The notes: generated from the sequence alone by a model not told the origin. Positions 21,085 through 32,185 are shown, numbered from the stretch's first letter. The stretch: DNA of 64,000 nt from Tridacna crocea (GCA_943736015.1 OX031060.1:11793501-11857500); one strand, 5' to 3'. Numbers and translations: made by a program.

Positions 21085-21350
21085 TTGGAGTGCAACACGC
21101 GAAAAGGGTCATTCGGACATTTGCGTAAAGTGTCGTCTCTGATCAGTGTGTGCAGTCCGCACAGGCTAATCCGAAACGACACTTTCCGATTTTATGTGAT
21201 TTTCTGTTTTACGCAAGTCTACTGTAGTAGAAAATCTAATGTAGTCGTAAAGTGTCGTCTCGGATTAGCCTGCGCGGACAGCGCAGGCTAATCCGAGACG
21301 ACACTTTACGCAAATGTCCGAATGCACCTTTTCGTGTGTTGCACTCCATT
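21085..21350 (+). mobile_element. GC2 double-hairpin repeat
   Basis: TGGAGTGCAACACGCGAAAAG at the left is mirrored by CTTTTCGTGTGTTGCACTCC at the right. Stems at about 21148 and 21262; the second is perfect over about 60 bp. Confidence 0.85.
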
Positions 21351-21356
21351 TAATTT

Positions 21357-21584
21357 TTACCCTTTACCACACAATCTCAAATTTTAACAGCCCTGAGAAA
21401 GAATCCTTCTGCAAACATTGTGGGAAAAGGAGAAAATGCTGATAATCAGCATTTTCTCCTTTTCCAACAGTGTTTCCTACTCTTCTAAAGTCAAGCTTCA
21501 ATTTTTGAGTCACATTTATTTTGTCGTCTGCAAATGCTTTCAATTTGGTCTGGTCCATTATTTTGTCGTTTGGTACAGAGTTAA
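21357..21584 (+). mobile_element. TTAA-A MITE
   Basis: CCCTTTACCACACAATC to GTTTGGTACAGAG, TTAA at 21581-21584. Stem centre reads TGATAATCA. Confidence 0.85.
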
Positions 21585-21617
21585 GGTCCCTTTTCACAGA
21601 GTATACCTCAAATTTAT

Positions 21618-21846
21618 TTAACTCTTTACCACACAATAACGACTTTTGGCTACCTTTGGAAAGAAGCCTATTGAAAACATTGTGGGAATAGGAGAAAATG
21701 CTAGTAACCAGCATTTTCTCCTTTTCCCACAATGCTTTCTACCCTATTACTAAACAATTGCACCCTTGAGCCACACTGACATTTTCGTCTGCAGATGCTT
21801 TCGATTTGCACAGGGGCTAAATTTTTGTCGTCTGGTAAAGGGTTAA
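21618..21846 (+). mobile_element. TTAA-A MITE
   Basis: TTAA at 21618-21621 and 21843-21846, ends CTCTTTACCACAC and GTCTGGTAAAGGG. Shares its right TTAA with the next copy. Confidence 0.9.
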
Positions 21847-22071
21847 CCCATTACCACACAATTCCTACTTTCGACACCCCTGAGAAAGAAGCCTTTTGAA
21901 AACATTGTGGGAAAAGTAGAAAATGCTGGTTACCAGCATTTTCTCCTTTTCCCTCAATGTTTTCTAGCCTTCACAAAACAAATTTCAAATTTTAAGTCAC
22001 TTTTACATTGTCATCTGCAATTGCTTTCGATTTGGACAGACCGAAAATTTTGTCGTTTGGTAATGAATTAA
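21843..22071 (+). mobile_element. TTAA-A MITE
   Basis: TTAA at 21843-21846 and 22068-22071. The stem centre is GGTTACC, the minority polarity. Confidence 0.9.
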
Positions 22072-22345
22072 TCAATCTATTCTCACCATTCATAAATATT
22101 TGGAGGGTTTTTCCATGTGAACACTCGCATATCAGGACGTTGCACCTTTGGGGTATTTGACTCGCAGGTAAATGTTCTCTTTTCTCACTCTATATTTCCA
22201 GGAAACGATGTATAACGGGCTTGTACAATACCCTGTGAAGATCTCCATTGAAAATACGTGATAAAGTGATAATTTGTTATCTGCTAAACTCTTTAATAGA
22301 CAATCACGTGTGTGACCGAAGAATTTGACAGTAAAAGCTTTTTAT

Positions 22346-22575
22346 CTCTTCATCAAACGACAAAATTTTGGACAAGTCCAAATTGAGAGCATTTGCAGAC
22401 AACAAAATAAAAGTGAATCAAAAATTGAAATTTGATTCGGAAAGGGTAGAAAACATTGTGAGAAAGGGAGAAAATGCTGCCGTTATATACCAGCATTTCT
22501 CCTTTTCCCACAATGTTTTCAATAGACTTCTTTCTCAGGATCGTTTAAAGTCGGTATTGTGTGGTTAAGAGTTGA
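22346..22575 (-). mobile_element. TTAA-A MITE
   Basis: Reversed copy, CATCAAACGACAAAATTTTGG to TTGTGTGGTTAAGAGTT. An extra CGTTATA sits in the hairpin loop. Confidence 0.8.
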
Positions 22576-22577
22576 AC

Positions 22578-22748
22578 ATCGTTGGAAAAGGATGAAAAAT
22601 GCCGGTGAACAGGATTTTCTTTTTCTCCTACAGTTTTAACCACCCATACATGGACAAACACCATACGTTGTCGACATCCATTTTTTTGTCGTCCGCAAAT
22701 AATTTCAATTTGGATGAGTCTAAAATTTTGTCGTCTGGTAAAGGGTTA
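22578..22748 (+). mobile_element. TTAA-A MITE, left half lost
   Basis: Starts at the hairpin (GTTGGAAAAGGATG) and keeps the right end GTCTGGTAAAGGG plus TTAA. Confidence 0.7.
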
Positions 22749-22809
22749 ATTAACCAACCTGTGAAATGCTCGGCTCCATCTGAAATATGCCATTCTTCAT
22801 GAGAAAGGG

Positions 22810-22910
22810 GTTTAATACATTAGCAAAAAGTATCGACCCAGGCCAGCCTGCGCGATCCGCGCAGGGTCGATACTTTTTGCTAATGTTCATTTTTTTACAT
22901 GTCAAAGGAC
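22810..22910 (+). repeat. GC1 single-hairpin repeat
   Basis: ACATTAGCAAAAAGTATCGAC pairs with GTCGATACTTTTTGCTAATGT around a GC-rich centre, a near-perfect palindrome. Confidence 0.65.
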
Positions 22911-22917
22911 AAGTATC

Positions 22918-23285
22918 TTCGCAAGCCAAGACTGACGATTCACTACGCTAATCTACCCTTGGCGGATCGAGCTTGATTTTTACTTTCACTTGATTTTTAC
23001 GCTTTTTCATTGGATGCAGCCAGCTGTAGCTGCAACGAATGAAATCGCTCGTAGCATTTCATCTTTGATAAAAATAGAATAGAAGTAAAACATGGAAACC
23101 CACGTGGATGTCTGCTTATCGCTTCATGTGTATTCGTAAGCGGTTTGTAAAACGATATTTCATTTGCTTTTAGAAATATGATGTACAGGTGGGTAATAAC
23201 CAGCATCCAATAGAGGGCGCATCGCAGGAATCTCGAAATCGGGCTTAATCAGCCAAGGTAAGATCCATGTAGTGATCGTAAACTT
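22918..23285. repeat. Repeat H, copy 1
   Basis: About 360 bp from CGCAAGCCAAGACTGACG to TAAACTTGGCTCACGAAGATG. Close match to 40598-41000. Unclassified. Confidence 0.75.
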
Positions 23286-23394
23286 GGCTCACGAAGATGA
23301 AGGACAAGTGACAAATCTACTTTATGGTTCAGTCGATTGCAAGACAAAATAGTCTTTATGGATCCATAATTATGTGATTGCTTGGTACAACATT

Positions 23395-23930
23395 ATCTCC
23401 CGCTAGATGGCATTCTACAAATACACATCTATCTAATTTGGGCATTCTGGGTACATAAGTGGGCATTCTGGGTACATAAGCGGACTATTTTTTTTCAAAA
23501 CGACAACCGTTACTTTGAATTTCGAAATAAAGTTTTTTACGATCTTGAAAAAGGAGCCTTTAGAAAACATTGTGGGAAAAGGAGAAAATGCTGGTAATCA
23601 GCATTTTCTCCTTTTCCCACAATATTTTCTACCCTTCACTAAACAAAATTCAAATTTTCAGTCGCTTTTATTTTGTCGTCTGCAAATGCTTTCGATTTGG
23701 ACAAGCCTAAAATACTGTCGTTTGGTAATGAGTTCACTCAGTAAAACGCTACCTTGTACGATTTATTCAATAATGATCAGCTAGCAGGTAACCTAGCTAT
23801 CACCGGCCATTTATTAAAACAGTCTCTACAGGCTTGGTTTTAGCTTCGGTATGAGCCCTACTTTTCCCAAGTATCGGGGAATGGGTGATGCGTCATATAA
23901 CAGACAACGCTTAAGATAATGCATCAAGGG
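23395..23930. repeat. Repeat D, copy 1, with TTAA-A inside
   Basis: ATGGCATTCTACAAATACAC to GGGTGATGCGTCATA matches 36903-37216, which lacks the TTAA-A block. A 20-bp direct repeat (GGGCATTCTGGGTACATAAG) occurs twice at about 23443-23482. Confidence 0.75.
23530..23735 (+). mobile_element. TTAA-A MITE in repeat D
   Basis: From TTTTTTACGATCTTG to GTTTGGTAATGAG. The left end and TTAA are lost. Stem centre GGTAATC. Confidence 0.75.
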
Positions 23931-23938
23931 GATGCATT

Positions 23939-24165
23939 ATCCCTTTACCAAACGACAAAAATGTTAGATCTGTCCAAATTGAAAGCATTTGCAGACGACA
24001 TTTTAAACTTGACTCAAAAGTTGAAACTTACTTAGGGGAAAAAAAAAAAAGAAAAACATTGTGGGAAAAGGAGAAAATGCTGGTTACCAGCATTTTCTCC
24101 TTTTCTCACAGTGTTTTCAGAAGGCTTCTTCTGCGGGGTCGTTAAAACCAAAGGATTAGAATCCC
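23939..24165 (-). mobile_element. TTAA-A MITE
   Basis: Reversed copy, CCCTTTACCAAACGACAAAAA to GGGTCGTTAAAACC. Outer right end lost. Confidence 0.8.
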
Positions 24166-24800
24166 CTTCCTCCACCCCACCCCACCCCAACCCAGTTTAC
24201 TAAAACGCCAAGGCTTCTGTGAAGATTCTGTTACAGGTTTATATTGGCCACAAACAGTGCAATGAAACTTGCTTAGAAGCATAAGTCCTCGGTTTACTTC
24301 AATAAGCCTCGTAACTTGTCTCAAGCTGTAGTTACGAGGTTTTCGAAGTAAATCGACGAAGTTCTGATACACACGTACCTGCATTGGATAATATACAAGC
24401 TATAAAGCCAGTAGAACGCTGCACGTCTATTTTAAGTCGATCAGATAGGCTCACTCTGCTATTGTCACCAAACCAATTTCAACAAGGTGATTTGCCTCCG
24501 TAGCGTTTTTTTTCTGCTCCAATATTGCTCCGATATTGACAAAGTTCTTACCGGTGATGCGTTCCAGGATTGTTTCACTATTGGTGATCCGTTCCAGACG
24601 TGTTTCGTTATTTGTGATACAGCTGTATAGTGTTGCATGTACACGGGAGAATAATTGAGCAATCAAACAAAATTGTATGGAGTTGTGCTTAGTAGGTACT
24701 TGACAGTGTTTTAACTCTTTATCCCATGTGGACACTCTAACATAAGTAGTTTTTAAGGTAAACGCAGGCCAAAGAGAAAAGAAATACAGGTTTTGCTTAT
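24166..24800. other. Mostly unassigned; one hairpin
   Basis: Repeat K hairpin at 24290-24365 (GGTTTACTTC...CCTCGTAAC pairing with GTTACGAGG...GAAGTAAATC), also found at 31650-31728. Nothing else recognised. Confidence 0.5.
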
Positions 24801-25030
24801 TTTACCGTATACCACACAAACCCGAGAATTGACAACCTTGAAAAAGAAGGCGTTTGAAAATATAGTGGAAAAAGGAGAAAATGCTGGTCACCAACATTTT
24901 CTCCTTTTTCAACAAACTTCTCTACCCTATCGGAAACAGAAAACGTTATCTGAGCTACATTAGATTTGTCGTCTGCAAATGTTTTCAATGTGGTTATGTC
25001 CAAAATTTTGTCGTTTGGTAAAGAGCTTAA
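24800..25030 (+). mobile_element. TTAA-A MITE, diverged
   Basis: ACCGTATACCACACAAACCC to GTTTGGTAAAGAGC. Stem centre GGTCACC. Confidence 0.8.
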
Positions 25031-25222
25031 AAATGTCTGTATTACCGCAAGTGTGACTAGATTTATTCTACAAAAGTATCGATATGATTAACCTATAGAA
25101 AACTAACAAAAATAAAGGGATATTTTGGGTCGGTGTTAGAGACCCAATCATTGCAAGACTGGCATTGCAAGGCTTCTTTTCCTAGAAATTGTAAAAACAG
25201 GGATGGTTTGGTCGGGTTGGGA

Positions 25223-25450
25223 TTAACCCTTTCCCAAACGACAAATTTTGGACTAGACCAAATTGAAAGCATTTGCAGACGACAATACAACTCCTGCTGA
25301 AAAGATGATTTCTGTCTATGATAGGGTAGAAAACATTGTGGGAAAAGGAGAAAATGCTGGTTACCAGCATTTTCTCCTTTTCCCACAATGTTTTCAAAAG
25401 GCTACTATTTCAGACCCGTAAAAACCAGGGATTGTTTGGGAAAGGGTTAA
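25223..25450 (-). mobile_element. TTAA-A MITE
   Basis: TTAA at 25223-25226 and 25447-25450, ends CCCTTTCCCAAAC and GTTTGGGAAAGGG, near-perfect hairpin. A very well kept copy. Confidence 0.95.
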
Positions 25451-25695
25451 ATAGGCCAAATTGAGCTTATTGAAGACATACATGTAATAGATCTAATATT
25501 TCGTTAGGAAGACTGCTAATTTTCTGTATAGAGTGAAATATAGTATTGTCATCAGTCATGCCCATACCTGACCCTTTTAGTACAGGGTCAATGTACGTGT
25601 TTTTCGGGGATAAGTAAATGTATCGATCAAGATCGGATAAGTCATTATTTCAGACCAAAGAACGTGCAGTCCGTGTAGTTTCTATTTGAATGTAA

Positions 25696-25731
<36 letters not shown>

Positions 25732-25984
25732 CTTCAAATTAGGGTATATCTCTATTTCTTTTCATACTGCTTATTTAGCTTGTTTATTATCGAACCTTTT
25801 GGCTTCTTGGTGCGGCTACACTGAACCGTCTCGAACAGTTTAGGCCAAGATCAGAAAAAAAGCGCTATCTGCGTTTGGATCTAAACTGACCGATTTGGTG
25901 TCGGGTTTTCTGTTATACGTCAGAACAGGTTTGAAATTGCAATACTTTGATTTTTTTCCACTTGCTTAAAAATTGTCAATGGAA
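25451..25984. other. Unassigned DNA with a GA microsatellite
   Basis: (GA)n at about 25700-25728. No gene or repeat otherwise recognised. Confidence 0.5.
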
Positions 25985-26215
25985 TAATTCTAGCAGTTTA
26001 ATTAAGCCCGTGTGACTGCGTCATGGGTTTTAACGACTACAAAACCTTATGAAAACATTGTGGGAAAAGGAGAAAATGCTGGTTACCAGCATTTTCTCCT
26101 TTTCCAACAATGTTTTCCACCCTTTGAAAAACAAATCCCATCTTTTGGGCCACATTTAATTTGTCGTCTGCAGTTACTTTCTATTTGGATCAGTCTATAA
26201 CTTTGTCGTCTGGTG
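25985..26215 (+). mobile_element. TTAA-A variant with alternative left flank
   Basis: The left part reads TTCTAGCAGTTTAATTAAGC, then GTGTGACTGCGTCATGGG, as in the copy at 27429-27612. Hairpin and right part are TTAA-A, ending GTCTGGTGAAGATC. Confidence 0.7.
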
Positions 26216-26489
26216 AAGATCAATAGAATGAGGATAATCAATCTGAAACGTGATTCCGAACTCAAACGATTCTAAATAGGACTAATGTTTACCGAAGGCA
26301 AAGTAACGTTTTGTAACATTGAGTGAACAATCAGCGAGTGCTTCATTAGTGAAATTGACACTGGAGGAAAAATGGTGCATTCATTTGCAGGTAAGTAGGT
26401 TTTGTTCATCATGTTTTATTTCAGCTATGTTTAGTTTTGTTTTGTTTTAACTTTTAAAGGTGGGTATTTAAGTTTTCCACATCTCACCA

Positions 26490-27000
26490 AATTAAAATGT
26501 ATATATATATCACAGAAATTTACATGAAAAAACAATACAAATCATCAATAATTAAGACTCATGAAATAGCTAAATAAATCTTTTTTGATGGTGTTCCTTT
26601 AACAGGCTACGTAGCCTCTTAAGCTATTTTTAGATTTCGCACCAGGAAAAAAATTGAGGGAATGTTTAGTGACTTGCACGTGACTAAAGACGTTTACATT
26701 CCATAACAAAACAAACAGGCAATTGTTTTCCATAATGTCTTCTTCGGACGCTTTGTTTGAAGCTCCGTCTGTGTATTTCCGGAATGTAAATGAGCGACTT
26801 GCTCATCTAAAAATAGACCGTATTTACCATAGGTGTCGGCTTGGGCTGTAGTAAATCTCTAATTTCTCTTGTTATCGGATGGTTTTCGACTACTGGGATT
26901 TTATGAATGAAAATTAAAACGCTTTGGGAGTGTAAGGATGATTTTTTTGTGTTTTTGTAAAATTTTCGTCCCAAAATCTGAAGGGCCACCTTTAAAGATG
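26490..27000. repeat. Repeat I, copy 1
   Basis: Matches 39585-40115, including GGCTACGTAGCCTCTTAAGC and ATGGTTTTCGACTACTGG, and ends at CTGAAGGGCCACCTTTAAAG. Unclassified, about 500 bp. Confidence 0.75.
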
Positions 27001-27214
27001 AGTTAGTATAAAATGTTTAGTAGAGACTATTCCTTTATCTTTAGTCCTGACTTTTTTTCCCGCAGCAGCAGTCTAACTGATATAAGCATGTTGTCATATC
27101 TCGATGTATTTATCAATATTTAGCAATAACAGCACCCATACTGTTTAAATGGCTCAAAAGGTTTTCTTACGAGCAATGTCTGTAACAAAGAAACAAAAGA
27201 ATAAATGGGTAGCT

Positions 27215-27322
27215 GAAATACGAACCGCATCTGGCGGTATTCGAACCCATGGCGGACAAGATCCTCGTTTTTCCGAGGTTTAAAAGACTAATACCGTTAC
27301 CACTGAGCCAAAACGATATCGC
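27215..27322 (-). mobile_element. tRNA-derived SINE head (type S6), intact
   Basis: On the minus strand: TTTGGCTCAGTGGTAACGG (A box), GTCTTTTAAACCTCGG, B box GGGTTCGAATACC. It has a single TTAA at the site where the neighbouring plus-strand copy carries TTAA-B. The two copies meet head to head at about 27310-27330. Confidence 0.75.
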
Positions 27323-27351
27323 TTTGGCTCAGTGGTTATGGCATTGGTCTT

Positions 27352-27760
27352 TTAACCCTTTACCCCATAAGGCATTTCTATGGTATCTCTAATTGACCCT
27401 TAATAACAGCAAGGATAAAACCGTTTCTTATTCTAGCAGTTTAATTAAGCCTGTGTGACTGCGTCATGGGTTTTAACGACTACAAAGGCGTGTGAAAACA
27501 TTGTGGGAAAAGGAGAAAATGCTGGTTACCAGCATTTTCTCCTTTTCCCACAATATTTTCCAACCACTGCTGCAGCGGGAAAAAAAAGTCAGGACGAAAG
27601 ATAAAGGATGAGTCTCTACGATACTTTTTGATAGCATAGAAAACATTGTGACAAAAGGTGAAATTGCTCGTCACGAGCAATTTCACCTTCTGTCACAATG
27701 TTTTCCGAAGGTTCCTACAACCAATGCGTAGAAATGAGTTTCTACGGAGTACAGGGTTAA
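27352..27760 (+). mobile_element. TTAA-B MITE with an inner TTAA-A-like block
   Basis: TTAA at 27352-27355 and 27757-27760, ends CCCTTTACCCCATAAGG and GGAGTACAGGG. Its hairpin (GCTCGTCACGAGC) is intact. A TTAA-A-like block lies at 27429-27612. Confidence 0.85.
27429..27612 (+). mobile_element. TTAA-A variant inside TTAA-B
   Basis: Left flank as in 25985-26215, perfect hairpin with centre GGTTACC, then a tail (27563-27612) that is the reverse complement of 27018-27072 (GTCAGGACGAAAGATAAAGG). The tail suggests a rearrangement. Confidence 0.65.
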
Positions 27761-28011
27761 AACCTCGAAAAACGAAGATCTTGTCCGCAATGGGTTCTAA
27801 TCCCGCCAGATGCGGTTTGTTTTCCAAAAGTGAAGTGCATCATAACAAATCGATCGATTTGCTTCAAAGGCAAATGGTCAACTGCTGCCAAAGTATTTAA
27901 ATCGCCGATTCTGCCTAGAAACATTCTAAAAGCGCAATTTAAAAGCACTGTTCCTGTGCATGGGGCACAGCAAGGTCGCAGCAACAACGTATTGAGCCTG
28001 AAATCCCATGC

Positions 28012-28192
28012 TGTAGATAAAGCGTAGTAGAAGCGTCTCGGAGAGACCCCAAGCGCCGTCGAACTGCAACAACGGCGTGACTGGATCGTGACTGGAATCC
28101 AACGCCGTAGATAAAGCGCAGTAGAAGCGTCTCGGAGAGACCTCAAGCGCCGTAGAACTGCAAAAACGGCGTGACTGATCGTGACCAGCACA
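28012..28192 (+). repeat. Tandem duplication, unit about 94 bp
   Basis: GTAGATAAAGCGTAGTAGAA, then GTCTCGGAGAGACC, occurs twice. GC-rich, with GGTCTCTCCGAGAC-type dyads. No coding sense recognised. Confidence 0.75.
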
Positions 28193-28730
28193 GCAAGATC
28201 GTTATTCCTCAAAGCGTATACTAAAAAGCGTACTAGAAGCGCTTAAGTCCCACAATGTTGCGTACGGCGGCGCCTCTGCGATGATGCGGAAGGTTTTTGG
28301 GAAGTAAAATGATCGCCATCAGAGTTGACTCGCCGCGCAGTGGAATTAGGGGAACGAATTACGATGTAGATCAAAATCGTTTAGACGACCCTTTTGAATT
28401 TTACATGTGATTACGTCACTCGTCACAACTCGGCCGTTTCCGTACCTACATCTAACATGGTTCCCATCACCCGAGGTATGCCGAATGGTGAATACGTGAC
28501 TTGTAGCTTTAACCAAGGACTTTAGTTTAAACTTTATTTATTTATTTTTTACCAAGGACTTGATATGGCTGAATATGACTCTTCTAGAGCCTAGACTCAC
28601 GATTTGATGTTCTTTAGCGGACAGTGTAGATCATGATCAGATTGAACAGAATCTTATTCTTATTCATGCACTCTGCCATACAATGAGAGGATTTTTCTCG
28701 AAAAGGAGCATTGAAATAGCTAAATATGGG
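28193..28730. other. Unassigned DNA
   Basis: No gene or repeat recognised, apart from a scrap of the TTAA-C core at about 28622 (AGTGTAGATCATGATCAGA). Confidence 0.4.
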
Positions 28731-28732
28731 TA

Positions 28733-28960
28733 TTAACCCATTACTACACAATCCCTACTTTTGACGCCCCTGAGAAAGAAGCCTTTAGAAAACATTGTGG
28801 GAAAAGGAGAAAATGCTGGTGACCAGCATTTTCTTCTTTTCCCACAATGTTTTCTACCCTTCACAAAACAAATTTCAAATTTTCAGTCGCTTTTTTTTGT
28901 CGTCTGCAAATGCTTTCAATTTGAACCAGTCTAAAATATTGTCGTTTGGTAAAGGGTTAA
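28733..28960 (+). mobile_element. TTAA-A MITE
   Basis: TTAA at 28733-28736 and 28957-28960. Stem centre GGTGACC. Confidence 0.93.
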
Positions 28961-28998
28961 ACGTTGGCTAGAAATTTCTATTGGATTTATGATGGAAT

Positions 28999-29192
28999 TT
29001 AACCCTTATCCTATTACATAACTAAAATTGAATTTTTCATTTCGCTAGTAAAAACCCAAAATTTCCTACTTCAAAGTTATGCTTTGGAAAATAAAATCTC
29101 CTTGGCAGACAGTGTAGATCAAGATCAGACTGATCTTGATCTACACTGTCTGCGAAAGGTTAGTAAGTCGCGCTTAGCAGCCTAAGGGTTAA
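28999..29192 (+). mobile_element. TTAA-C MITE
   Basis: TTAA at 28999-29002 and 29189-29192, ends CCCTTATCCTATT and AGCCTAAGGG. Internal hairpin CAGTGTAGATCAAGATCAG paired with CTGATCTTGATCTACACTG. Confidence 0.88.
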
Positions 29193-29323
29193 GGGTTGGT
29201 ACAAAAAAAAACCCAAGAGATTTCACCGGTCACTCACATAATAAAACTAAAAAATAAACGTCTCACACAGTATCTCCTCAGCGACTATTTGTCGTGTAAA
29301 CTGAATGAACACTTTACGCAAAT

Positions 29324-29571
29324 TTAAACCTTAACCTGCTGTAGTAACTAAAATGAAAGTCGACGGTCAAAATATATAAATATATATATAAGCAACAATA
29401 TATGATATAATGATATGTATATATTGCTATTTTAAAGTTGTTTGGGAGGTAAAATATCACCTTATCGGACAGTGTAGATTCAAGATCGGACTGCACGTTC
29501 TGTGCAGTCTGATCTTGCTCTGCACTAACCGCTACAGGCCCTTGTGTCGCGTTTATAAGCATAAGGGTTAA
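29324..29571 (+). mobile_element. TTAA-C MITE
   Basis: TTAA at 29324-29327 and 29568-29571, ends ACCTTAACCTGCTG and AGCATAAGGG, hairpin with centre GCACGTTCTGTGC. Confidence 0.85.
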
Positions 29572-29749
29572 ACCGCCAAGGAATTAAACACAATACTTTC
29601 TAATGACAAGAACAAACTTTCTGGAAATAATGCTCAGAAATATTGTAGCACGAGGAGAGCATTTTTGTTTTGGTTATATCCTGCATCTGCCACAATGGTT
29701 ACTTTAAGTTTATATGTGTAACAAAATCCAGGGTTAAGTTTAAACATAT

Positions 29750-29955
29750 TTATTTTACATCGATGAGAAACAGGTTTTAACATCTTATACTAATCTCTCT
29801 CGATTCTGCTCCCTGGGAACTACACCAGTACTCGCGACGAATGTTTGGGCCAATGAAAAATCCCTAAGTTGATACCCGCTCCCGAGTATCGAACTCAGGA
29901 CCTTATGGTTACGAGGCCGACGCTCTACCTCGCAGCCACTGACACCACACAGATC
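29750..29955 (-). mobile_element. tRNA-derived SINE (type S4), partial
   Basis: On the minus strand: GTGGCTGCGAGGTAGAGCG (A box), B box GAGTTCGATACTC, then a body with TCATTGGCCCAAACATTCG. Related copy at 38880-39085. Confidence 0.75.
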
Positions 29956-30001
29956 CTGGGTTAGAGCAATGCTACCGAAGACCTAATGATCTTTTACCAT
30001 T

Positions 30002-30232
30002 GAACCCATTACCACGCAATCCCTACTTTTGACGCCCCTGCCGAGAAAGAAGCCTTATGAAAACACTGTGGGAAAAGGAGAAAATGCTGGTAACCAGCAT
30101 TTTCTCCTTTTCCCACAGTGTTTTCTACCCTTCCCAGAACAACTTTTAATTTTTCAGTCACCTTTATTTTGTCGTCTGCAAATGGTTTCAATTTGAACCA
30201 GTCTAAAATTTTGTCGTGTGGTAAAGAGTTAA
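30002..30232 (+). mobile_element. TTAA-A MITE
   Basis: CCCATTACCACGCAATCCC to GTGTGGTAAAGAG, TTAA at 30229-30232. Stem centre GGTAACC. Confidence 0.9.
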
Positions 30233-30718
30233 ATTACGTATTTGCATCCCAAACGTTTCGTGTTTTTCTTACTCGATAGAGGTCGCTACATGTATGATTA
30301 AATTCAGTACAGTCTTGATTAATGTCGCTGTAATTCTGTATCTTTTCGTTGATAAACGCAATTGAAATATCTGAAGGTTTATTTTGCAATATGATAAATT
30401 GATATTTTGATTTCTATTGGAATTGTTTCTCATTTTGGTATCTTATTTTACTTTTAAGAATGTAATTTGTTTCCCTCATTGTGGAATGATGCTCTCTGCA
30501 TGGACGAACTAAGAACAAAAATTTCTAACGTTAGTCCCACGGCATTGCACTTCAATTCGACTTCAAAGGATAGAGTGAGGTCATTTTGAAAACTGTGTAC
30601 CCTGGGATCAGACTTAACAGAACATGACGAACTTACCATGTACCTTATATCTGTACCAGAGCTCCAGATGGAGGGAGTGATTTTAATTTTCAACTTGAAA
30701 ATATAAATTGTTTTCTTC
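30233..30718. other. Unassigned DNA
   Basis: No gene or repeat recognised. The minus-strand 96-codon ORF here shows no domain. Confidence 0.4.
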
Positions 30719-30850
30719 TTAACCCTATGTTTGTGGGTACTCATTAGAATCGTCTCGATGAGACGATTCTAATGAGTACCCACAACATAGGTTTCGGAGG
30801 AAAAGTAATGGATTTAGAATACCATCACTCTCTTTTATCTGGAGCTCTGC
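30719..30850. repeat. Hairpin repeat J, copy 2
   Basis: ACCCTATGTTTGTGGGTACTC and ATTAGAATCGTCTCG pair with CGAGACGATTCTAAT-type sequence and GAGTACCCACAACATAGG. A perfect long hairpin, fresher than copy 1. Confidence 0.8.
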
Positions 30851-31640
30851 TGTACAGTCCCATATGCTGCGATAACAGCAAGAAAGTCTGTTACAAGAGG
30901 GGGAAAATTAATTAGCGTTCACAAGGTAACTGAGTGCCACCTTGCAGATACTGGTTGATGTCGCATCGATTTGGCATTCTCGTAGTAATTTCTGAAATCT
31001 GATAGTGTTTGTAACCACGGTTAAGCATTGTTTTCAATATATCGTAAATAATACATTACACCCATAGCCTGTACACATGTACTGTCATTTTCTAAATGGC
31101 GATATTCGATCTGACGACTGTGATTATAAATAATTCACGAACAGCCATGCCTGTAACCCGAGGCACCGGATATGAATGTTTTTCCTGTAACATTTATAAT
31201 TCATTCCTTTACCGCAAACCCATTAGTCTTTGCGATTCGATAATTCTATCTGCCTGCCACCTAGTTCATTTTTTTTTTATAAAGAACTTAAAGTTTTCAA
31301 GTTTAATTTTATCAATTTTTGTTTCGTTGCTTTATTTTTTGGATTGAATTGACTTTACAATGCGTTCGACAGTATTGTAGTCATGTCCTTGTTTAAAAAC
31401 CTTCTTGTCAATATCTTTCCCTGATTTTACCGGCGTCGCTGTTGTGACCCTGTAAGGAATTTAATGATGTTCATTTCTAAATGATAGGGCTCAGCCGTGC
31501 GAGAAAATCTAAAATAGGATTTTAAGATTAGAAATCGAATGCTTTAACCTATGAAGCACGAAGAAAATTCAAGATAAAGTTTGGATTTTGCAATAGACTA
31601 GTCAATTGATCAAGTCCAGTCGTTTAGGCCTACGCTCAAC
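30851..31640. other. Unassigned DNA
   Basis: No gene or repeat recognised. Confidence 0.4.
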
Positions 31641-31649
31641 AGACGTATC

Positions 31650-31728
31650 GTAGGTTTATTTCAAAAACCTCGTAACTACAGCTTGAAACAAGCTGTAGTT
31701 ACGAAGTTTTTGAAGTAAACCGACGATA
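31650..31728. repeat. Hairpin repeat K, copy 2
   Basis: GGTTTATTTCAAAAACCTCG and TAACTACAGCTTG pair with CAAGCTGTAGTTA and CGAAGTTTTTGAAGTAAACC. Half of a further copy lies at about 35190-35232. Confidence 0.8.
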
Positions 31729-31729
31729 T

Positions 31730-32185
31730 ACACGTACACTTCCGAAGGCCTTGCTTGCAGAATCCGGGTAGAGATAATGATAGTTCCACCGGAAGTGCAT
31801 CATGCTTTACACTAAGATAAAGCGTGTTTACGCGCGTAAAAAAGTAGGTTTATCAGCTGGGAAGCCCTATATTTAATGTTGATCGCGGCCGAACTATTTT
31901 GCACAGACGACGAAACTTTTCAGTTTTAAAAAAAAGTGTGTGTTTTTTTTTTCAGAGCTAATCTAACTCAATTTTGTCTAGCTAATGATGATAAATTTCA
32001 ATAAGAAGCTTAAATGTTATTTACAGGAGGTAAATTATCATTTAGTCTTTCATTTCCCTAGGCTGGAATATTGGCAGACATAAATCAAGAGCAGACGGCA
32101 CAAAGCTTGCAGTTTTTTTTGATACCGTCTGCTTCTTCTTCTCAGCTTATAAGATAAAAGCATTTCTGTGTCTCAGTGTATTGTT
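31730..32185. other. Unassigned DNA
   Basis: No gene or repeat recognised. Confidence 0.4.

Larger units (their letters stand above)
27318..27818 (+). mobile_element. tRNA-derived SINE head (type S6), interrupted by TTAA-B
   Basis: CGCTTTGGCTCAGTGGTTATG (A box) at 27318-27352 and the B box part GGGTTCTAATCCC at about 27791 flank the insertion 27356-27756. Confidence 0.75.

Noticed and set aside
27757-28212. 151-codon minus-strand ORF
   Set aside because: It runs through a SINE head and a tandem duplication and has no coherent domain.
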